Program-made: the position numbers and the translations under genes
Part shown: piece after piece, positions 23,875 through 35,781 of the stretch
Layout: each line of letters begins with the position of its first letter
Position numbering within the stretch: position 1 is the stretch's first letter
Assembly (NCBI GenBank): GCA_905182995.1
Contig: CAJJDP010000010.1
Span: 310,001 to 374,000, forward strand
Length of the DNA stretch: 64,000 nt
From: Paramecium octaurelia
Lineage: Eukaryota; Ciliophora; Oligohymenophorea; Peniculida; Parameciidae
Reading direction: 5' to 3'
Notes under the pieces: model-generated
Databases searched by the model: none
What the model saw: only the letters and a program-made list of their open reading frames with translations
What the model was told of the DNA's origin: nothing

Positions 23875-25283
23875 ATGTCTTCTTTTACGGGATTTCTTGT
23901 GAAAAAAACTATACAAGATTATCCAATTAGATAGCAATTAGGATATTACTAGGATTTTCAGAGATAGAACTTGACTCTCTACATAAATAAAAAGCTTGCA
24001 GATATGAGATGTATAACAATAATAAATTAGTGTCAAATGGCACAAACTCTGTCAATGCTAAAAGTTTAGTTAATTTAAACATTTAAACTAATATTGATAC
24101 ACCAAATAAAGTGGGTAATTTTAGAAGAAGACAGATTTCATAATAAGAATGTTAATCGCGACCAAAAACTTCTTATCATAAAAAATAACATAAAGTTTAA
24201 CCAAAACCAGAACAAAAGGTTGCATCCCTAATAAATGACGAATTGATGAAATAGAATTCAACTAGTTCCTTGTATCAGGAATATAAAATGGCCAATCTCA
24301 AGGCAAACCTTTAGAAATTGCAAGCATAAAAAAAATGCAACCTTATTGAACTCAATCATGTCGAATTGGCTGATGATGAATAGATTAATTATTATTTAAC
24401 TGAATTATGTAAGTAGCACCCAGAAGTGGATATTGGCAAACTGTTGGATGTGGACGTAGAAAAAGTGTCATTGATCCAACATCAAGACAAGTTAAATGAG
24501 TTAATAGAGAAGAGGATAAATTAAGAGGAGTTGGATTAAATAATAAGCAAGGATGAGAAAACCAATTTAGTCAAAGTCTACAAGGAATCCAGGTATGATC
24601 AATTCGAACCAGAGTACAGTAAAAAGAACAAATTAAAAATGACTACGTTTAAAAAATAAAAAGAGATTTAGGATAAATTATTTGCTTAAATATTTGAGGA
24701 TGAAGTTCAAAATAAACCTCAAAAGGTTGACATTAACAAATTTTTCAGAGCTCCACCCCAACAAATATCAGGCAAGATTAAAAGAAGAACAAATTATGCT
24801 ATTAATTCCAAACCTTTATCTCATAGGCAATCTCCTGGAATTAGCCATTTTGAATCAAGACCTTAAACTGCCTTAGGTACACATACACAATCTTAGACTT
24901 TCTTAACGACCAAATAAAAATGGGATGGCAAAGGAGTTGATCCTGATACTTAATAATAAATGCAAGATATTATTGGATATTGTATTGAATTAGAGGATGA
25001 ACAGAAAAAGGAGAAGAAATAATTTAAAAGAAAAATGAGGAGAATGGATTAGGAGATATAACGATCAGTGAGAACTGTATCAGAACAATTTCAAAATTAA
25101 GACAAATAAACAATCCAACATGAGGAATTCAAAAAGTTTTAGAGTGAAACACAATTCAAGAGAAAACTTATTGGGTTTTTGATGAATCAAGTTGCTGATA
25201 AAAATGAGATTTTAAGTTAGAAGGCAAGAAAAGAATCAACGAGTAAATTTATTCATAAAGTTTCAAAATTATCTAATGAATGA
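23875..25283 (+). CDS. Coiled-coil protein, unknown
   Basis: About 458 residues if translation begins at 23875 with one 32-nt GTG...TAG intron; otherwise the same frame can start at ATG 24009. The region 24009-25283 is a single open exon. It has basic, Ser/Gln-rich N-terminal parts, then helical segments rich in Lys, Glu and Gln (LQKLQAQKKCNLIELNHVE, IQHQDKLNELIEKRINQEEL, EDEQKKEKKQFKRKMRRMDQ). A short segment with several prolines (KFFRAPPQQISGKIKRRT) sits mid-way. No domain is recognised. Coding upstream of 24009 (SEIELDSLHKQKACRYE) favours the longer model. Confidence 0.65.
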
Positions 25284-25376
25284 TGAAATATAATTAAATT
25301 CCTTTTATCATTTCTTTAAATTTATCAAAATTTTAAGGAATATAATTAGATTAATTTTACCTTTTTGTTAACTAAA

Positions 25377-26095
25377 ATGATACCTTCAGACAACGAGGAA
25401 TAATTTTCTCCGTATTCTCAGTTGAATATTATATTTATATTAAAGACATAAACTTAAGAGTATCCACTTTGATGAAAAACCAAAAGATTTATCCAAAAAA
25501 TATGCTGTCATCGATCAATCAAAGAGAGTTTTATTGTTGAAACGGATTCTATCAAGAGAAGCAACGATCAAAGAAGCCGCTAAAGAGTTCGGTGTGAATT
25601 TTAGTACAGCCAAAGCAATTTTATCAACATATAGAAAAGAAGGGAGAATAGGAAAGAAGAAGACAAGAGAGAAGCAAAAAAAAGAGAAAGAACGAAAATA
25701 ATATAGTCTTAGCAATGAGCGAAAGGTTTAATCCATGTATGATTTGGAAAGAGACTTATCACATAAAAAAAGAAGTTTTTCTCCTGATATAAAAGTATAC
25801 ATTAACTAATTATAAATCACTAGCCAATTGATTAACATATAACAAACAGTCTATTACATCAACATTAGTTATTGATTACAAAAACTACTCAAAATATTAT
25901 ATCTACTCATAGTTTAGAAGAAAAGAATGTTTCTATTGCACTTGCTAATTGTCAAAGGGAATTAGAAAAATAAAAACTCCTTAATTTGCAACTAGTCATG
26001 ATGATTTCTGTAACACAATTGATATTTATAAATAGTCTCTTTAACAGAAGATATTGTAGTACTAAATGCCCCTAATCAAGGAAGAACTAAGTTGA
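25377..26095 (+). CDS. Helix-turn-helix protein
   Basis: About 209 residues, three introns (34, 29 and 26 nt). Residues 28-75 form a homeodomain-like helix-turn-helix: DQSKRVLLLKRILSREATIK, then EAAKEFGVNFSTAKAILSTY, followed by the RKEGRIGKKK basic arm. This is the pattern seen in the N-terminal DNA-binding region of many transposases and in small transcription regulators. There is no DDE catalytic region; instead a basic linker and a C-terminal coiled segment (NCQRELEKQKLLNLQL, LQQKILQYQMPLIKEEL) that could dimerise. A domesticated or stand-alone DNA-binding protein is likely; the target is unknown. Confidence 0.75.
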
Positions 26096-26158
26096 ATATT
26101 TAATTTATTTTATAATATTATTTTATATTATAATTATTTTCAGTCTTATATTAATTTC

Positions 26159-27078
26159 ATGAAAAACCATTTGCTTATCGTAAATGTGAATGAAATGGAC
26201 CTAATAATTGAAAAAAATAATTAACAAGGAGCACTATGGCTAGGCAATCTAAGAGCTGCTTAAAATATTACAAAATTGAAAGAAAACAACATCAAAACAG
26301 TGATAACAGTAGCCAATAACCTATTTATAAGTTTTAAGCAGAATTTAAACATACGACACAAAGTATATCTTATTATGAAAGTCAGATTTTTAAGGTTGAG
26401 GATTCAGAAAAAGCTTAAATCATCAATCATTTTGAAGAGATCAACAATGAGATTCTAAATGGATTAAATCATGGCTCTGTTTTAGTACATTGTGTTGCAG
26501 GGATTTCAAGGTCAAGTGCATGTGTAATTGCCTTTATTATGAAAACTCATAAATGGACTTATGAAAAGACGTTTTATTATGTAAAAGAGAAAAGACTAGT
26601 TATCAACCCTAATAGAGGCTTTAAGAAATAACTTATTCAATATCATAATATACTAGAGTCAGAAATAAAACCTAAAGATAAACCCTTCGTAGAATGTGAG
26701 GGTTACTAATTAGGAAAGATAAATTCTTGGAGCAAATTGCATAAAAAAAATGTTTAAAATCCACAGGAATTAATCAAATAGCTATCTTAAAATTTGATTA
26801 AAACTCCTGTGAAAAAGATTGACTAATTAAATCGTACTTCAACTCCAGAAGAAAGGCAAATCTATCGATAATAATTAGCAAAAAAATTATTTGTTAATAC
26901 TTTTGCAAATAAAAGTACTGCTTCAATCTCACATTATTCAAATGATAATTCAGTTCTAAAATAAAAATCCTCTGATTAATAGACAGTTAAAATCAAAGCT
27001 TTCCTAAGCATGTACAAAAAGGTAGATATGAGTGACATGCAATCCGAAAGAATTAATTTTGAAAATTACTCATAATGA
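26159..27078 (+). CDS. Dual-specificity protein phosphatase
   Basis: About 298 residues, one 23-nt intron. The N-terminal 150 residues are a DSP domain: GALWLGNLRAAQNITKLKEN, ISYYESQIFKVEDSE with the general-acid Asp region, and the P-loop VHCVAGISRSSACVIAF, which fits HCxxGxSRS. The block KTFYYVKEKRLVINPNRGFK is the usual downstream signature. The C-terminal half is Lys/Ser/Gln-rich and probably disordered. DSPs remove phosphate from Tyr and Ser/Thr, often on MAP kinases. An alternative start is the in-frame ATG at 26195, where family similarity begins. Confidence 0.9.
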
Positions 27079-27428
27079 TATTAATATCAAATGATATCAA
27101 TATATATTAGTTTAGGATAAAATAAAAAATGAGTTATCATTTAAACCTTAAGTTAAATCATAAATATTCAAATTGCAATTTAATCTTTTGACTAAATAGA
27201 AATTTCTACTATTTATCAATACTGAATTCTCCATTTTTTTATATTATTTTATTCTAAATATGTAATTGTTCACTTACACTAAACAAAAATATTCAGGGGT
27301 AAAAATATATATCACGCTTAAACACACTCTCTATTGGATCAAGATATTTTATATATTTGATATTCTTTTCAACAATGTTTTTAATTTTGAAAAAGTTTAT
27401 TATACTAATTATATTTAAAATTAATTAA
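27079..27428. other. AT-rich gap
   Basis: 350 bp between co-oriented genes; nothing recognisable. Confidence 0.5.
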
Positions 27429-30256
27429 ATGAAAAAGTGGCTATAGAAAAAATTGAATTAAAGTCTTTCCGATGATTAAAATAAGCATAGACTGACTAGA
27501 AAGGAAAGATATATGAGAAAATATTTGAATTCTGAAAAATGTTATAATTATTGGGAGATTATGACATCCAATAATCTAGTTTAAGTAAATCTAAATAGAG
27601 AATCGCAAGGATTTATTAAACAAATTAAAGAAATCTTTTAAAATCCTGAATAAATCTTTGATGTTGAATTGCAATAAAAATTAATGGATTTATATACACT
27701 CTAAGAGGATTAAACACCAGTATTGGCAATATTTGCAGTTGGATTTCATCATAAAAGAGGATCAGAAATCGAGTACTCTTATCCAGAATTATCATAATTG
27801 ACAAATGGCATGGAGAATATAATCAATACAGTGACGACTTGTGCTTTGCCAGATGCAGTCCATAATGCTAATGAAGACTATTTATATTTTAATTTCGATG
27901 CATAAATAAATGGGAAAACCAAGCCATTGTTTGGTGTAACATGCTTCAAATAGATTAAAGTAACAGAAGAGTTAAAAAAGCAAAACCCAGAATTAACCAG
28001 AGGGCACATCTAAAAGGCCATCTGTTTGTTATCATTTGTGCCTCTCTTTGGATACATCAAGAGCAGATTGGAGCCTACAATATAAGCATACTTTTAATTA
28101 TAGGACTTCAAAGATATGTCAATTTTGAATTATGCCTTTGACAGTATATTATAAACTTTTGATTTAAAGAATGTAGAAATTTCAGCATTATATACAGATA
28201 CTAATTTGATTGGGTTGTTTTGGATATTTAAAGATAAAATATTCAAAATACTTAAGGCAGTTTAATATTAGATGAAAATAATTATATACTCTTAATCCTC
28301 TAGTGTTTGTTCTAGATTTATAATAAGTTTGTTGTCATTAATTCCAGGTTTGTTGAATTTCAATTTGTAATCCAAGAAATCACTTATATAGGTAATGCAA
28401 TTTGTTATTCTAAGGAAAGTTACTTGAGTAATTTTGGTTTGCCCTTTAAAATATTTACTGAGAACTATAAATTATTTATGCATTTTAGTGTTACAGACCT
28501 AAATATGTTATAAAGTAGCAATCTTAAAGGCTATTTGATTGGAACAACAAGTAAATTTATTAAGGGTCTCAACCAATTGAATCCAGAGATTATAATTGAT
28601 GTTGACACAGGAGAACTAAATATTTTGAAAGAATAGTATAAGAAATTATTAAAGTAATGTTTTTGAATAATAAAGTCTTAAATTAACTGAAAAATAACTT
28701 TATAGTGCCATTAATACGGATTGTTTAAAAACATTGGATTTAAATTAATAGGACTAGTTAAGGAAATTAATCCCCATTCAAAATCAAAAGATCACATTTC
28801 AAGGTAGTGAGGATTGGATAAGAAAAATAATTCATGATCATTATATAAAAGTGCTATCTGAAATTAGCTACTTTGTTATAAACTTATAAACATTTGATGA
28901 AAGGATAAATAAGTTGACTGCAATTAGAACTAGAAAGAGTATGATAATTAAATAGGAAATAAGTCCATAAGATGTAATATTAGAATCTATAATAAAAAGA
29001 GCTCTGATGATGAGGATAATGAATCTTAAGACCCGTATAAATTAGAAATAAAGAAGCATAAAGAAAATTTGGTTGAAGAATTAAAAATCAAGGAATATCG
29101 TAATTTGCTATACGATCTAATGAGAGTGATAAGAAAGCATAATAGAAAAGGCATCATATATTGGATCACTAAAACTGAGAATGGACTTAAATGGTTAAAA
29201 TCCTTTGATTATTCTATCATCACAAATTCTGAGTGTTTTGATAAAACTTCAACAGTGCCATTCTACAAAGTCTTTGAAAATGCAGATATATATATTGGAA
29301 ATCTGTAATATGGTGGACTGATAGAACTATTTTAAAAAAGAGTGTACGTAGGTTAGATTCAGGATTTCCTTAAACATGGTTAAGGAAGATATGAAAAACT
29401 AATTGACAAGAAATTTTAATATAAGGGACAATTTAAACAGAACAAATTTCATGGAGATGGAATACTAATCGTAGTAAATGAATTTTAATATAATGGTCAT
29501 TTCGAGTAAATATCTCTATTGATTTTAGAAATAATCAATTTAATGGATATGGTAATTTGTAAAAAGAGAATTAAATCTATGAAGGTTGGTTTAAAAATGG
29601 ATATTACTGTGGAACTGGAAAATTGATATTGCCAAACAAAGATGTTTATGTAGGTTAATTTTCAGAAGGATTATTTCAAGGGGAAGGCCAATACGTTTGG
29701 GCTAATGGGGACATTTATAAAGGTATTTACAAGGCAGGCAAGAGACATGGTATGGGAATCTATTAAAGTAATCATAAGTTTCAATTTACTTTTAGCTAAA
29801 TAATACACGTATGAGGGAGAATGGGTCGATGATTTAAAGGATGGATTTGGTGTGATTACACTGCAAGAAAACAACTGCAAATACTAAGGGTAATTTTAGA
29901 AGGATGAATTTGTTTTAAATCAAGATATTATTATTAAATTTCCAGATGATAGTATTTATAAAGGTAATTTAGAGATTAATTATATAGGACAGATTAAAAA
30001 TTATTAACCTCATGGGAAGGGTTATTTATAATTTATTGATGGAAAAATTTAAGATGGTAATTTCAAGGACGGAAGCTTCATAGACTAAGAGTAAGTTGAA
30101 GATAACAACGAATAAGTTACTTTACATCAAGAAAATTCAATTTAAGTGTAAAATATTCAAACAGACTCTTAATCAAAGTAAGATCTAAATTAAATAATCA
30201 ATCAAAATGAGAATTAGTAATAATAATTTGAAGATAGTTCCAACAAATCAACATGA
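27429..30256 (+). CDS. AVL9: AVL9-type DENN protein fused to C-terminal MORN repeats
   Basis: About 901 residues, five introns (23, 22, 26, 23 and 28 nt). Residues 95-430 align by eye with the AVL9 family: VLAIFAVGFHHKRGSEIEYS, LPDAVHNANEDYLYFNF, GVTCFKQIKV, KAICLLSFVPLFGYIKSRLE, then FGLPFKIFTENYK and KGYLIGTTSKFIKGLNQLNP. AVL9 belongs to the avl9/DENN superfamily and acts in late secretory transport and cell migration. After a helical acidic linker come about eight MORN repeats (about 625-860), for example YKGQFKQNKFHGDG, YEGWFKNGYYCGTG, YVGQFSEGLFQGEG and YEGEWVDDLKDGFG. MORN repeats bind membranes or partners. The frame runs through both parts with no stop or start between, so this looks like one fused gene. 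Other AVL9 proteins I know lack MORN repeats. Confidence 0.85.
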
Positions 30257-30462
30257 TTAATCATTCATTAATAATATATTTTTGTTTCAAAATAATTTAA
30301 GTTTATTTTAAATTCAACTTTATATATTATAGTATCTATTAATTAATTCAATTAAAATTAGTGTATATCAAAAGCAATTATGTTTGACGTTTAAATCAAA
30401 ATTCATCAGAAAGTATATTTACATGTTGTCTTTATATCAAGAGATAATAATAATTGATTAAA

Positions 30463-31656
30463 ATGCAATTAACTTAAAAGGATAAATAAACTATAAAGGC
30501 TAATTATAAATTACAAGGCTGCCCTTAGAATTCAAAACCAAATACAGATTGTATTATTACAGCAAAAGGGGATAAGTATGAAAATATCAGATAAATAGAT
30601 TTGCAGTCGGGAGTTATGGTAATTTTACTAAAATTTATCAAACAAATAATTGCAAATTGCTTAGAAAATTAAAAGGTCATAGCAACGTGGTATATTCAAT
30701 AGCTTTTAATAGTCCTTTTGAGTATATACATTTTAATTATTTTATAGCACTAAAATTGTTACAGGATCATTTGATAAGAGATCTATGATCTGGGATGTTG
30801 AATCAGGTAAGTGCTAATAAGTGTTAAATAAACATAATTTGGAAGTTGTTTGCAATAAATTTGATCCAACATCTGAATATGTTGCCACTGCTTCCATGGA
30901 TCATACGACAAAATTATGGAATGTTGAAACAGGATAATTAGTGCATGACCTAGTAGATCACACTTAGGAAGTGATATATTTAGATTTTAACAGCGATGGA
31001 AAATTATTACTTTCAACTTCATTCGATTAAACTGCAAATGTAAATTTTAAATAGAAAATTCAAGCTATATGATACAATAAATGGAAAATTGATAGCAAAC
31101 TTTAGAAATCATCATGGAGAACTAACAAAAGCAATACTTAACAATACTGGAACGTTAATAGCAACTGCTTCAATTGATAAGTACTAAATATTTTTATGGA
31201 AGGACATGTTGTATTTGGGATATTCGAACTGAAAAATGCCTAAAATAACTCAAGAATCATTCTGATGAGATTTTGGATTGCGATTTTAGTGCTGATGGTA
31301 ATTATTACTAATAATATATTCAGGGAAGAAATTTGTAACAGCCTCTGCAGATAATACAGCAATTGTGTATGATGTGAACACTTTTGAGATTTTAGGAACT
31401 CTGAATTAACATAAAGAAGAAGTGCTAAAAGTTTTATTCTTACCTGATAATTAAAGGGTAATTACATCAAGTTAAGATTAGACTGCTTAAATTTAGTAAA
31501 TATAGTATTTCAAATAGTTCAATTTATGGATCTTGTCTATAAAGCTTACAATATCAAAAAGGAGATATATTTGGTTTAGCTAAAAGTAATGATGGCAAAA
31601 TAATTGTAACTACTAGTTAAGAGAATTAATCAGCAGTATGGAGAGAATAAATATGA
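30463..31656 (+). CDS. DAW1: Outer dynein arm assembly WD40 protein
   Basis: About 349 residues, six introns (23, 26, 25, 22, 26 and 22 nt). At least seven WD40 blades are readable. The first blades match DAW1/ODA16 closely: LKGHSNVVYSIAFNSPF then TKIVTGSFDKRSMIWDVESG, with later blades ATASMDHTTKLWNVETG, LSTSFDQTANLYDTINGK and VTASADNTAIVYDVNTFE. DAW1 is the cargo adaptor that links preassembled outer dynein arms to IFT46 for transport into cilia. One splice (after SFDQTAN) uses an AAG acceptor. Length is shorter than human DAW1 (415) because the N-terminal segment is shorter. CLUAP1/IFT38 lies 25 kb away in the same window. Confidence 0.9.
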
Positions 31657-31751
31657 AAATTTATTTATCTTATTTAAATCACGATTATTATTTAAGTAAA
31701 AATAAAATAAAAAATCTATTTTATAGAATTTTAGAATACTCACTTGACTTT

Positions 31752-32484
31752 TCATTATTATTCTTGTTTTTATTGATCAGCTTCCTTAGGCACCTATTCT
31801 TTTTGTTGCACTTCCTCCTCTTAGTCTAAATCATCAATATTTCCTAATTAAATAGACATCAGATCTACCAGCATTTGGTTCTTCTTAATCTTCTTCATCA
31901 TCATCATCTTCGTGATGATGTCCATGTCCGTGATCATGCCCATGATCGTGACAGTGATCGTGATCGTGACCATGATCGTGACCATGGCCGTGATCGTGAC
32001 CATGATCAAAATTTTAGAATTTGTTTGAATCCCAATCATCCAATCCTTTGCCTCCTTCTTCAGCCTCATCATCTTCATCAATATATTTAGTCCAGTCAAC
32101 CTAACCATCATTATTAAGTACTCTACCTATAAATATTACAATTTGTGAGTTTCCTTTATCAACCTTGTCCAATATGAAGTGGCTTTATCTTTCTTGGAAA
32201 GTATAAATCTGACATTTAAGCCGTAGTTTGTCCATTTACTTTCCTATAGAAATTACAATGGAGCATTACTTCAACAACAACTTCAGCAAAGAAGTTAATT
32301 TCAAATACGTAATTAACACCTTCTGCATTTGCTGAAAACTTAAGTGAATTCGAAGTCAATTCAACTTTTTCACCTTTCAAATCTCTCACTTCAACTGTCA
32401 GAAATACATTGTCTTTTCTTTGAGCCCATTTCACTATCGGAGCACTTTTAAATTGAAGGATATATTTTACATGGTTTTTTACAT
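31752..32484 (-). CDS. PTGES3: p23/Sba1-type Hsp90 co-chaperone with His-rich tail
   Basis: About 209 residues, four introns (26, 26, 26 and 25 nt), the first splitting codon 5. Residues 5-110 are a CS/p23 fold: PIVKWAQRKDNVFLTVEV with the family WAQR motif, FSANAEGVNYVFEINFFAEV, NVRFILSKKDKATSYWTRL and QVDWTKYIDEDDE. p23 binds ATP-bound Hsp90 and stabilises client complexes. The acidic tail usual for p23 is replaced by a tract of about 32 residues holding 17 His in DH/GH steps (31911-32007), followed by poly-acidic and Gln/Glu-rich ends. The tract could bind Zn2+, Ni2+ or Cu2+. The gene is convergent with DAW1, 95 bp apart. Confidence 0.9.
31911..32007 (-). repeat. Degenerate His/Asp/Gly codon tandem tract
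   Basis: Six-base steps of GA(T/C) CA(T/C) and GGN CA(T/C), read on the minus strand, repeated about 15 times. They encode alternating Asp-His and Gly-His in the p23 tail. The plus strand of the same stretch also stays open, giving a spurious Asp/His/Arg-rich frame. Confidence 0.9.
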
Positions 32485-32581
32485 TATCACTTAATTTTAT
32501 TTTATATCTAAAAAATTAGTTGAGTTATGAATAACATTTACAAATCAAACCTTCCAGAAATTACTATAATATAAATATAAA

Positions 32582-33783
32582 TCATTTGATAAACGAGATT
32601 CCTCCCAAATTTAAATTTGGTATTATGGTTCTTGTGTTTTTTCTATTCATTGAATTGACCCTGGTTTCGGCTGTACTTTATAATTTACTAGATAACTCAA
32701 CTCGACTTGATTTCCTTGGGATTTGGTATTCATCTTAAAGAAAACTATTCCTGGGAGGAGAACATAACGATATATGAGATTTATGAGATGGTTTAATAGG
32801 TTTGACATTTGTATTAGAGATTTAACTAAATTAAATTACTAAAATACTTAGCCAAAGATTAATGAATTTTTTCCAATCGATTTACTGTTATAAACTATGC
32901 TTGCTTAAACAGCCTACTTGATTCTTTTGTTAATTCACTCTCTACATCATCTATTTTTCGCTTATGTGATATAACTGATTATAAAATCCCTGTATCAAAG
33001 CTATTGAAAAATTGTTTATAAGCGCTTGAAAAATCAGTCCATTAAAGAGGTAGTTTATATATTTCATCCTAAAATTGTTTAAGGTGACTTTAATATTATT
33101 AATTTGTTTTTATGGTAATTTCATCAATCGAATTTAGAATGATTTTAAATTGCTCGATATCATTTTAGATTCCACTTTATTATTATAATAAACTTTTAAT
33201 TTCATCTTTCATTATTTGCATTTCTTTTATATCTATCTGATATCCATCTTCTTATTTTTGTAAATTAGTAGAATTCAGAGTTTCAAATCTGGAGATCTCA
33301 TTCATAAATGCTTCTTGTTTATCATCTAGATACAAATGCAAGGATTTAAATTCGGATTCAAGATCCTATTTAATTTTATTTGAGATTTCCCTAATCTTTT
33401 ATCTATCAAATTAAATGACTCGAATATTGTCCAAGCATTTTTCAATAGAGACATTTAGTCTTTCAATAAATGGATGACCTTTAATTTACACTTAATCTTT
33501 ATGATTGTTTTATTTTTTAGATGTAGTATAAGGCATGATAAAGGGAGGCTAAATTAATTGTAATTTAGCTTCCATTAAAGCATTAATAGTTTCATCATCT
33601 AGTAGTGTTATTTCGAAACATGTTGCACATTCAATTTAGCTTTCGTGCTATCGAAACAATATACAGTTTAAATACTTATTTAAACAATTTAGCTAAACAC
33701 GATAGGCAAAAGGAATGTTCACAATCTAAGCAAACGAATTTCTCAGGAACAGTTTAGCATTTCTCACATTCAATTTGATTCAT
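32582..33783 (-). CDS. Zinc-finger coiled-coil protein
   Basis: About 383 residues, two introns (28 and 22 nt). Residues 1-50 contain a Cys/His cluster (CEKCQTV, FVCLDCEHSFCLSCLAKL, then CATCFEI) resembling a B-box or degenerate RING. Residues 110-330 form long heptad-like helices (IKQDLESEFKSLHLYLDDKQ, MQIMKDEIKSLLQQQSGIQ, KRKIDDVESELTKESSRLFK). After the second intron the tail is basic and Ser/Pro/Asn-rich (KPIKPSHKSHISLCSPPRNS). The pattern is TRIM-like without a recognised C-terminal domain. Other Paramecium genes in this window (897-2933) share the finger-plus-coil plan. Function unknown. Confidence 0.72.
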
Positions 33784-34255
33784 ATTCTTTTTTAACAACT
33801 TTATTTAATTATATAAATTATAAAGTCTCTATAACATTTTGGAACCAAAACAATTTGCAAAATAAATACAGTTATGAGTATTTTCATATTGTATTTCATC
33901 TGAAATTTAAGATCTTAAGGTCAGATAATAATTTTGTAGAGAAATCAAAGAGAATGAGAATATCATTTAATTATGTTAACATAAAATTTGTCGAGCCTAT
34001 ATTAAAGCATTTTAAAATGGCAATAAGATAAAGATCACTTAGAATCAAGCTTAAGGATATTATTTCTTAATTATTACGTATTTTGTGTTAGTGAAAAAAT
34101 AAATAAAGTCCTCACAGGCACTTACCTTATTAAGCTGATTTTTAAATTGGTTTAATGATTTTGAGTTATTTATAATAAATGATTCCTAAATAATGAGATT
34201 TTCTATTTAATTAATAAAATAAATAAAATTCAAACATCTATATAAGTAATTACGT
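33784..34255. other. AT-rich gap
   Basis: About 470 bp between co-oriented minus-strand genes. A short minus-strand stretch near 34080-34190 is protein-like (QFKNQLNKVSACEDFIYFF) but isolated. Nothing firm. Confidence 0.4.
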
Positions 34256-35781
34256 TCAGTATGGAATTGAGGTCATCATTTTTTTGAGTTTTGCATGCTA
34301 TAATAAAATAATGGTATCATCAAATCTCATGTTCATATGCTTACAATTTAATACAATAATTATATAATAATCCATTTCATTAGAACGGTAAGCACTTGCT
34401 AAACATGGACCAGCAGATTCAGTAATACCAGTTTTAATTCCAAAAAACCCTTTATCTAATAACTTGTTTGTGTTTTTCCATTCATATTATTTATAAAGTG
34501 ATTTTGCCACATATTCTTTGGATGAAATTACAGTCTAGAATAGTTCATACTTTAGACATTCTATAGATAAAGTGATGATATCGTTGCAACAAGAATACTA
34601 ATTTATATCCTTTTTTTACATTATCTTCATTGGCCAATCCATGCACACATGCAAATTGAGTGTTCTATTATCCAATTTACTAAGAATATTTATTCATTTG
34701 TTTAATGAAAACCTCAATAGGACAATATTGGAATCTAAATTCATGATTATAATAATATCCTTCAGCACTTAATTGTTCGATATCTATTAATTTAAGATCC
34801 AGCCTCTTGTTTTATTAGTTAAACAATCTAATCAAGTCAATAGATATATTATTTTTACATAATAGTTCCAATGGCTTAGGCAATAAGAACTGCAGCATCA
34901 TTCCCTGAAGGTAACATTAATCCATAGAGTAAATCCTCCATTGATAAAATATCATTATATTTTAATTCAGCAGTTGTGCCTATAGTCTCAGATGATTTTT
35001 TTGTCACTTTAACTTTTATCTATTTAACATCAAGATTGAATAATTCAACAGTTAACAAAGTCACATAAAAAGTCATGATTTTAGTTATGCTGGCTACTTC
35101 AACTCGTTTATTGCTCTTTCTTTTCAAGACTGTTTTATGTTCAATGCAATCGTAGACAATAAAACTTTTTGCAGTGACATTTAATTTTCTTTTTCTCGCC
35201 TTACCATAATAGGAATCCATAATATTTTTAGTCAGATTGGATTGTTGCGTATTTGCTATTTAAGAACTTGAATCCTTACTACTTCCTGTGGTAGTAGAGT
35301 TACAAGTATAATTTTTATTTGATATATTACTATTTGATTTCAATTTTGGAGAAATCAGTGATCTTTTTGTATCTGTGTGTTGAGGTGATTGTATCATATT
35401 ATTGGTTCGACTTAAATCGATTAGTTTAGCTTGAGTATTGATAATTGCTAAAGGTATTTGTGGTAAACTGCTTATTGGATTATTTTATCTAGTTTTATTG
35501 GAGGTTTCTCTTTCGGTTTTAGTAATCTACCTATCCTTCTCCAAAAATTATTACTAAAAGGGTAGTGAATATAAGGAATCATTTTTAATCCTTTAATTAT
35601 TCGCAATCATTTGGGATTGAAAATCTGTGGCTATCTGTGGAATCTTCGCATAACTCTTTAGTAACTTAATTGTCTTTGTTTATTCTATAAGCTATATTTT
35701 TCTCGAGGGCGGATGCAATAACGCTGGATTTATAAAATCAACCAAATTTACGCTGTTAGATGATGTTTTTTTCCCAATCAT
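34256..35781 (-). CDS. D-alanyl-D-alanine carboxypeptidase-like protein (peptidase S11 fold)
   Basis: About 490 residues, two introns (31 and 22 nt). Residues 1-190 are Ser/Asn/Gln-rich and unstructured, with no signal peptide. From about 195 a penicillin-binding fold of the S11 family is clear. SFIVYDCIEHKTVLKRKSN precedes VEVASITKIMTFYVT, the SxxK catalytic motif. YGLMLPSGNDAAVLIAQAIG carries SxN. FIKQMNKYSQQIG and TQFACVHGLAN match the family's middle block, and KGFFGIKTGITESAGPC carries KTG. All three active-site motifs are intact. Bacterial homologues trim peptidoglycan stem peptides. Ciliates make no peptidoglycan, so digestion or modification of ingested bacterial wall, or another serine-hydrolase role, is inferred. 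Confidence 0.88.

Noticed and set aside
31875-32090. Plus-strand ORF rich in Asp, His and Arg opposite the p23 tail
   Set aside because: It is the antisense reading of the His/Asp codon repeat; the minus strand gives the p23 fold with matching introns.
32698-32870. Alternative 3' reading of the zinc-finger gene using a 14-nt intron
   Set aside because: A 22-nt GTATTT...TAG intron gives a better, longer coding tail ending at 32582.
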